NCBI GenBank assembly: GCA_029263945.1
Contig: JARIDM010000074.1
Location: 1-9,095, forward strand
From: Sporosarcina sp.
GTDB taxonomy: Bacteria > Bacillota > Bacilli > Bacillales_A > Planococcaceae
Direction of reading: 5' to 3'
DNA length: 9,095 nucleotides
Both the position numbers and the translations under genes were made by a program. How positions within the stretch are numbered: the stretch's first letter is position 1; each line of letters opens with the position of its first letter. Below the pieces are notes generated by a model. The model did not search any database, had not been told where the DNA came from, and saw only the letters and a list, made by a program, of their open reading frames with translations. Shown here in pieces: positions 5,926 through 9,095 of this stretch.

Positions 5926-7017
5926 TTACCTATTTTTATACTTCATAAAATGCATAATCACACCTGCAGCCATCCACGTTGTCATAAGTGATGAGCCACC
6001 GTAACTAATGAACGGCAATGTTACGCCTGTTACAGGAAGTAAACCTGAGACAACGCCTACATTCAAAAAGGTTTGAAAGAAAATCATCGCACCCATTCCC
6101 GATACAACTAAAAGTGAAAACGGTTCATTTGTACGTATTGCAATACCAAATGTTGCAACCAAAAAAACAACAAACAATGATAAGACAATGACGACGCCAA
6201 GAAATCCTATTTCTTCCGCTATAATTGAAAAAATGAAATCATTTTGCGGCTCTGGTAAATACAAATACTTCTGTCGGCTATTGCCATACCCGTGTCCAAA
6301 CAAACCACCTGGAGCGATTGCAAATAACGATTGTATACTTTGAAAACCAGTTCCTAAAGGATCACTCCAGGGGTCAATATAGGATTTGATACGGTCTAGG
6401 CGGTAAGAAGCTGCGGCAATCAGGGCAATGAAAGCAGCGATACCAGCCACGCCAATAACCGTAAAAAAACGTAGTGAATACCCAGCTACAAATAATACAA
6501 CAAATGCAGAGACGACCAAAATGACCGTAGAGCCAAGGTCAGGTTGCAACATGATTAGGCCCGCTGGGAAAAAAATGAGCGCCAAATGTTTGATGCTGAA
6601 TATTCTTTTCCCCCTTGACCTTTCCGTTAAACTGCTGGCCAACTTACCTATTAAAGCCACTTTCGCAAACTCTGCTGGTTGTAAACTTAACGGCCCCAAC
6701 ACAATCCAACTCTGTGAACCATTACGAAAAGCACCTATGCCAGGTATTAACACCGCGATCAGCGCTAAAACGGCTACATAGTAAACAATGGTCCAACTTT
6801 TTTCATAGGAGGTAAACCGACTTTTCATTATAAAAAATGCAATTCCGATTGACACAGCCATATAAATTCCTTGTTTGACAATAAACGGTGACGTATTTGC
6901 ATAGTGAACCGTGCCCCAATAGGAACCTGCAGAATGAACAAAGGCCAAGCCAACAAAGGATAATGCGAGCGCCGAAGCGACGAACGCGACTTTTAAGTTT
7001 CTTTCCAGTGAACGCAT
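5926..7017 (-). CDS. spoVE: SEDS-family peptidoglycan glycosyltransferase, SpoVE/FtsW type
   Basis: SEDS proteins polymerise lipid II into glycan strands together with a class B PBP. The protein has 363 residues with about ten hydrophobic segments. Family signatures are IPGIGAFRNGSQSWI (91-105), LQPAEFAK (112-119), QPDLGS (158-163), YLPEPQNDFIFSIIAEE (253-269) and GLLPVTGVTLPFISYGGSS (325-343). D260 in PEPQND corresponds to the putative catalytic aspartate. The length and the place after murD match SpoVE of B. subtilis (366 residues, needed for spore cortex) rather than FtsW (403). Since the two are paralogues, a vegetative FtsW role cannot be excluded. ATG 7017 is the only plausible start, because an in-frame TAA lies at 7033-7035, yet its purine-rich SD abuts the codon. 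Confidence 0.93.
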   Translation of the reverse strand: MRSLERNLKVAFVASALALSFVGLAFVHSAGSYWGTVHYANTSPFIVKQGIYMAVSIGIAFFIMKSRFTSYEKSWTIVYYVAVLALIAVLIPGIGAFRNGSQSWIVLGPLSLQPAEFAKVALIGKLASSLTERSRGKRIFSIKHLALIFFPAGLIMLQPDLGSTVILVVSAFVVLFVAGYSLRFFTVIGVAGIAAFIALIAAASYRLDRIKSYIDPWSDPLGTGFQSIQSLFAIAPGGLFGHGYGNSRQKYLYLPEPQNDFIFSIIAEEIGFLGVVIVLSLFVVFLVATFGIAIRTNEPFSLLVVSGMGAMIFFQTFLNVGVVSGLLPVTGVTLPFISYGGSSLMTTWMAAGVIMHFMKYKNR

Positions 7018-7023
7018 CCTTCC
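7018..7023 (-). promoter_or_regulatory. Abutting SD-like sequence before spoVE
   Basis: GGAAGG directly touches the ATG at 7017, with no spacer. An in-frame stop 16 nt upstream rules out a longer protein, so initiation may be inefficient or coupled to murD, whose stop is 34 nt upstream. Confidence 0.5.
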
Positions 7024-7051
7024 ACAATCTACTTAAGTCAATTTCATAATG

Positions 7052-8401
7052 TTAAAGCGCTAGTACCGCTTCAATGAACCTTTCACCACGAACTTCAAAG
7101 CTTGGATATTCATCCCAACTAGCACTTGCTGGCGACAATAAAACAATATCCTTTTCATTAGACAACGCGTGCGCGAGTTCAACCGCTTCTTGCATCGTTT
7201 CAGCGCTTTTAACAATATCGACCCCACAAGAAGAAGCAAACGTCATAAATCTTTCTTTTGTTTCACCTAGCGCAACAATTGCTTTCACATTTGTCATGTA
7301 AGGCCGCAGTTCTTCAAATGAATGCCCGCGGTCAAGTCCACCAGCCAATAAGATGATAGGTTCTTCAAACGCCGCTAAAGCGCTTTTAGTCGCTAATGTA
7401 TTTGTTGCTTTAGAATCATTGTAATATTTTCTCTCTTGCACTTCTTTTACAAATTGCATTCTATGTTTTACCCCAGTAAATGAACTCAGTACATCTGTAA
7501 TTGCTGATTTATCACAGCCTAAAAGAATCGCAGCCGCAGTAGCAGATAAGATGTTTTCTAGGTTATGTTGACCCGGTAATTTAATCACAGAACGGCTAAT
7601 ATAAGGGGTCCCATTCCAGTATATTTGTGTCTCATCCGCAGAGATCCCGATTTCTTTTTTGCCTTGTAAAGAAAAAGGGATTTGTATCGCATTTGATGTT
7701 GCTGCAATTTCTTGAATGACTTCCTGATCATGATTATAAATAAGAAAATCATCTTCTCGTTGTTGGTTTGTAATTGCAGATTTTGCAGATGCATAGGCTT
7801 CAAACGTCCCGTGATAATCTAAGTGTGCATCGTATAAGTTGGTCAATACTGCGATTTTCGGTCGAAATGCTTCCACACCCATTAATTGGAAAGATGAAGC
7901 TTCAAGCACTATGACATTCTCTTCAGTTGCTTCTGAGGCAACTGAACATGATACGGTGCCAATATTGCCTGCAATTAAAGGGTGCTTTCCACCAATACTT
8001 AGCATATGGTACAAAATTGTTGTCGTCGTCGTTTTCCCGTTTGAACCAGTTATGCCCACAATTGGGGCTTCGCTAATCTGATAAGCAAGCTCTACTTCCG
8101 TCCATATTGGAAGCTCTTTTACAAGCGCGCTTTGCACGACTGGATTGGTATAAGGGATGCCCGGATTCTTGACCACTAGACTAAATCCTTCTTCCAGGAT
8201 GTTCGGAGGATGCCCCCCACAGATCACTCGTATTCCTTCATTCTTTAATGATTGAGCTTCCACATTTCCTTCTTCAGGTGAATAATCATTTACGGTTACA
8301 TCAGCACCCAACGATTGTAGTAACTTTGCTGCTGCATATCCACTTTTAGATAAGCCAAGTACAAGTATTTTTTTATTTAGAAATTGCTGTGTATTTTTCA
8401 T
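7052..8401 (-). CDS. murD: UDP-N-acetylmuramoyl-L-alanine--D-glutamate ligase MurD
   Basis: MurD is the cytoplasmic ATP-dependent ligase that adds D-glutamate to UDP-MurNAc-L-Ala. The 449 residues match the family (B. subtilis 451). The N-terminal domain binds the UDP moiety (KILVLGLSKSGYAAAKLL, 11-28). The central ATPase domain has the P-loop GITGSNGKTTT (116-126), NIG (146-148), EASSFQL (167-173), HLDYH (193-197) and the lysine of YASAKSAI (K207), which is carbamylated in Mur ligases. The C-terminal domain shows YYNDSKATN (326-334), AGGLDRG (353-359) and SPASASWDEY...FEVRGERF (423-442). All expected active-site motifs are present. The start codon directly follows the mraY stop with no gap; GGAGG (8410-8414) lies within the end of mraY with an 8-nt spacer, indicating coupling. 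Confidence 0.98.
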   Translation of the reverse strand: MKNTQQFLNKKILVLGLSKSGYAAAKLLQSLGADVTVNDYSPEEGNVEAQSLKNEGIRVICGGHPPNILEEGFSLVVKNPGIPYTNPVVQSALVKELPIWTEVELAYQISEAPIVGITGSNGKTTTTTILYHMLSIGGKHPLIAGNIGTVSCSVASEATEENVIVLEASSFQLMGVEAFRPKIAVLTNLYDAHLDYHGTFEAYASAKSAITNQQREDDFLIYNHDQEVIQEIAATSNAIQIPFSLQGKKEIGISADETQIYWNGTPYISRSVIKLPGQHNLENILSATAAAILLGCDKSAITDVLSSFTGVKHRMQFVKEVQERKYYNDSKATNTLATKSALAAFEEPIILLAGGLDRGHSFEELRPYMTNVKAIVALGETKERFMTFASSCGVDIVKSAETMQEAVELAHALSNEKDIVLLSPASASWDEYPSFEVRGERFIEAVLAL

Positions 8402-9095
8402 TTATAATACCTCCATCAATACTGGAATAATTGCCGCTAATAAAGCAATGCTCCAGAAAACAAAAACAACTTTCCACTCTGACCATCCAGATAATTCAAA
8501 ATGATGGTGAATGGGACTCATTTTAAAGACGCGCTTACCTGTCAACTTAAAACTAATGACTTGGATGATGACGGATAGTGTTTCAATCACATACACAATT
8601 CCAATAACGAGCAACAATAACTCTTGCTTTGTTAAAATTGAAATCATCGCAATCGCTCCACCAAGTGCAAGAGACCCTGTATCGCCCATAAAGACTTTTG
8701 CGGGTTTCATATTAAACAATAAGAAACCGAGCAAGGCCCCTGCAACGACGAAAGCAAATAAAGCAACATCATCTTGCCCATAGCTGAGTGCAAAAACACC
8801 GAACGCTCCAAATGAAATGGTCGAAATACCAGCGACTAGCCCGTCAAGTCCATCCGTTATGTTGACAGCATTCGAGAAGCCAACCAACCAAAAGATGAGA
8901 AAGGCAACATACATGACACCAAGATCTATTTTAAATCCTATAAACGGAAAGCTAATGACCGTGTCAAAAAGGTCAGTTAAGCCAACTTTCAATAAAATAA
9001 ATGCAGCAACAGCTACAAGAATTTGTCCGATTAACTTTTGAAGTGAGGTTAACCCTAAGTTTCTTTTTAAGACAACAATGATAAAGTCGTCTACA
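8402..9095 (-). CDS. mraY: Phospho-N-acetylmuramoyl-pentapeptide transferase MraY (C-terminal part)
   Basis: MraY transfers phospho-MurNAc-pentapeptide to undecaprenyl phosphate, making lipid I at the inner face of the membrane. The open frame runs through the window edge, so about 230 of the usual 324 residues are seen. The visible part opens at the catalytic Asp-Asp region (VDDFIIVVLKRN), followed by LGLTSLQKLIGQ. Further motifs, numbered in the visible part, are NITDGLDGL (78-86), FMGDTGSLALGG (135-146) and the HHH of PIHHHFE (196-198), plus several transmembrane helices. An internal TTG at 8992 is not the start, because conserved sequence continues upstream of it. The missing N-terminus, about 94 residues, must lie beyond 9095. 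Nothing appears broken. Confidence 0.97.
   Translation of the reverse strand, partial: VDDFIIVVLKRNLGLTSLQKLIGQILVAVAAFILLKVGLTDLFDTVISFPFIGFKIDLGVMYVAFLIFWLVGFSNAVNITDGLDGLVAGISTISFGAFGVFALSYGQDDVALFAFVVAGALLGFLLFNMKPAKVFMGDTGSLALGGAIAMISILTKQELLLLVIGIVYVIETLSVIIQVISFKLTGKRVFKMSPIHHHFELSGWSEWKVVFVFWSIALLAAIIPVLMEVL

Noticed and set aside
6428..6781. Plus-strand open frame of 117 codons within spoVE
   Set aside because: It is antisense to a conserved membrane protein, and its Thr/Ala/Pro/Lys-rich composition is what the complement of hydrophobic codons gives.
8990..8992. TTG at 8992 as the mraY start
   Set aside because: Conserved MraY sequence, including the catalytic Asp-Asp region, continues upstream in frame to the window edge.

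Overview
The window is a stretch of the dcw (division and cell wall) cluster of a low-to-moderate GC, endospore-forming member of the Bacillales. Every recognisable gene lies on the minus strand, so transcription runs from high to low coordinates. The order mraY - murD - spoVE/ftsW - divIB - ylxW - ylxX - sbp - ftsA - ftsZ - spoIIGA is the Bacillus-type arrangement. Sbp, FtsZ and FtsA closely resemble their Bacillus subtilis relatives as I remember them. The spoIIGA start directly after ftsZ shows that the organism belongs to a sporulating lineage. Gene order and style would fit Planococcaceae (for example Sporosarcina-like bacteria), but that assignment is inference.

Layout in transcription order. 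9095-7052: the 3' three quarters of mraY, then murD, with the mraY stop codon touching the murD start codon. 7017-5926: a SpoVE/FtsW-type SEDS glycosyltransferase. 5906-3294: divIB, two DUF881 membrane proteins and sbp, with short gaps or overlaps. 3293-3200: a 94-nt gap with a good sigma-A-type promoter for ftsA-ftsZ. 3199-670: ftsA (TTG start) and ftsZ. 669-310: a 360-nt intergenic region with a strong intrinsic terminator behind ftsZ, a 118-bp element bounded by inverted repeats, and a candidate Spo0A-dependent promoter. 309-1: the first 103 codons of spoIIGA.

The genes form one pathway. MraY makes lipid I, MurD builds the UDP-MurNAc peptide, and the SEDS protein polymerises lipid II. DivIB stabilises the septal synthase complex, and FtsA tethers FtsZ to the membrane to place the machinery. 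SpoIIGA, the pro-sigma-E protease, couples the polar septum to mother-cell gene expression.

Most of the window is ordinary core genome and I see no new multi-gene system. The points worth a second look are the repeat-like element and candidate 22-bp-spacer promoter between ftsZ and spoIIGA, the absence of murG and murB between spoVE and divIB, and some translation-start details.
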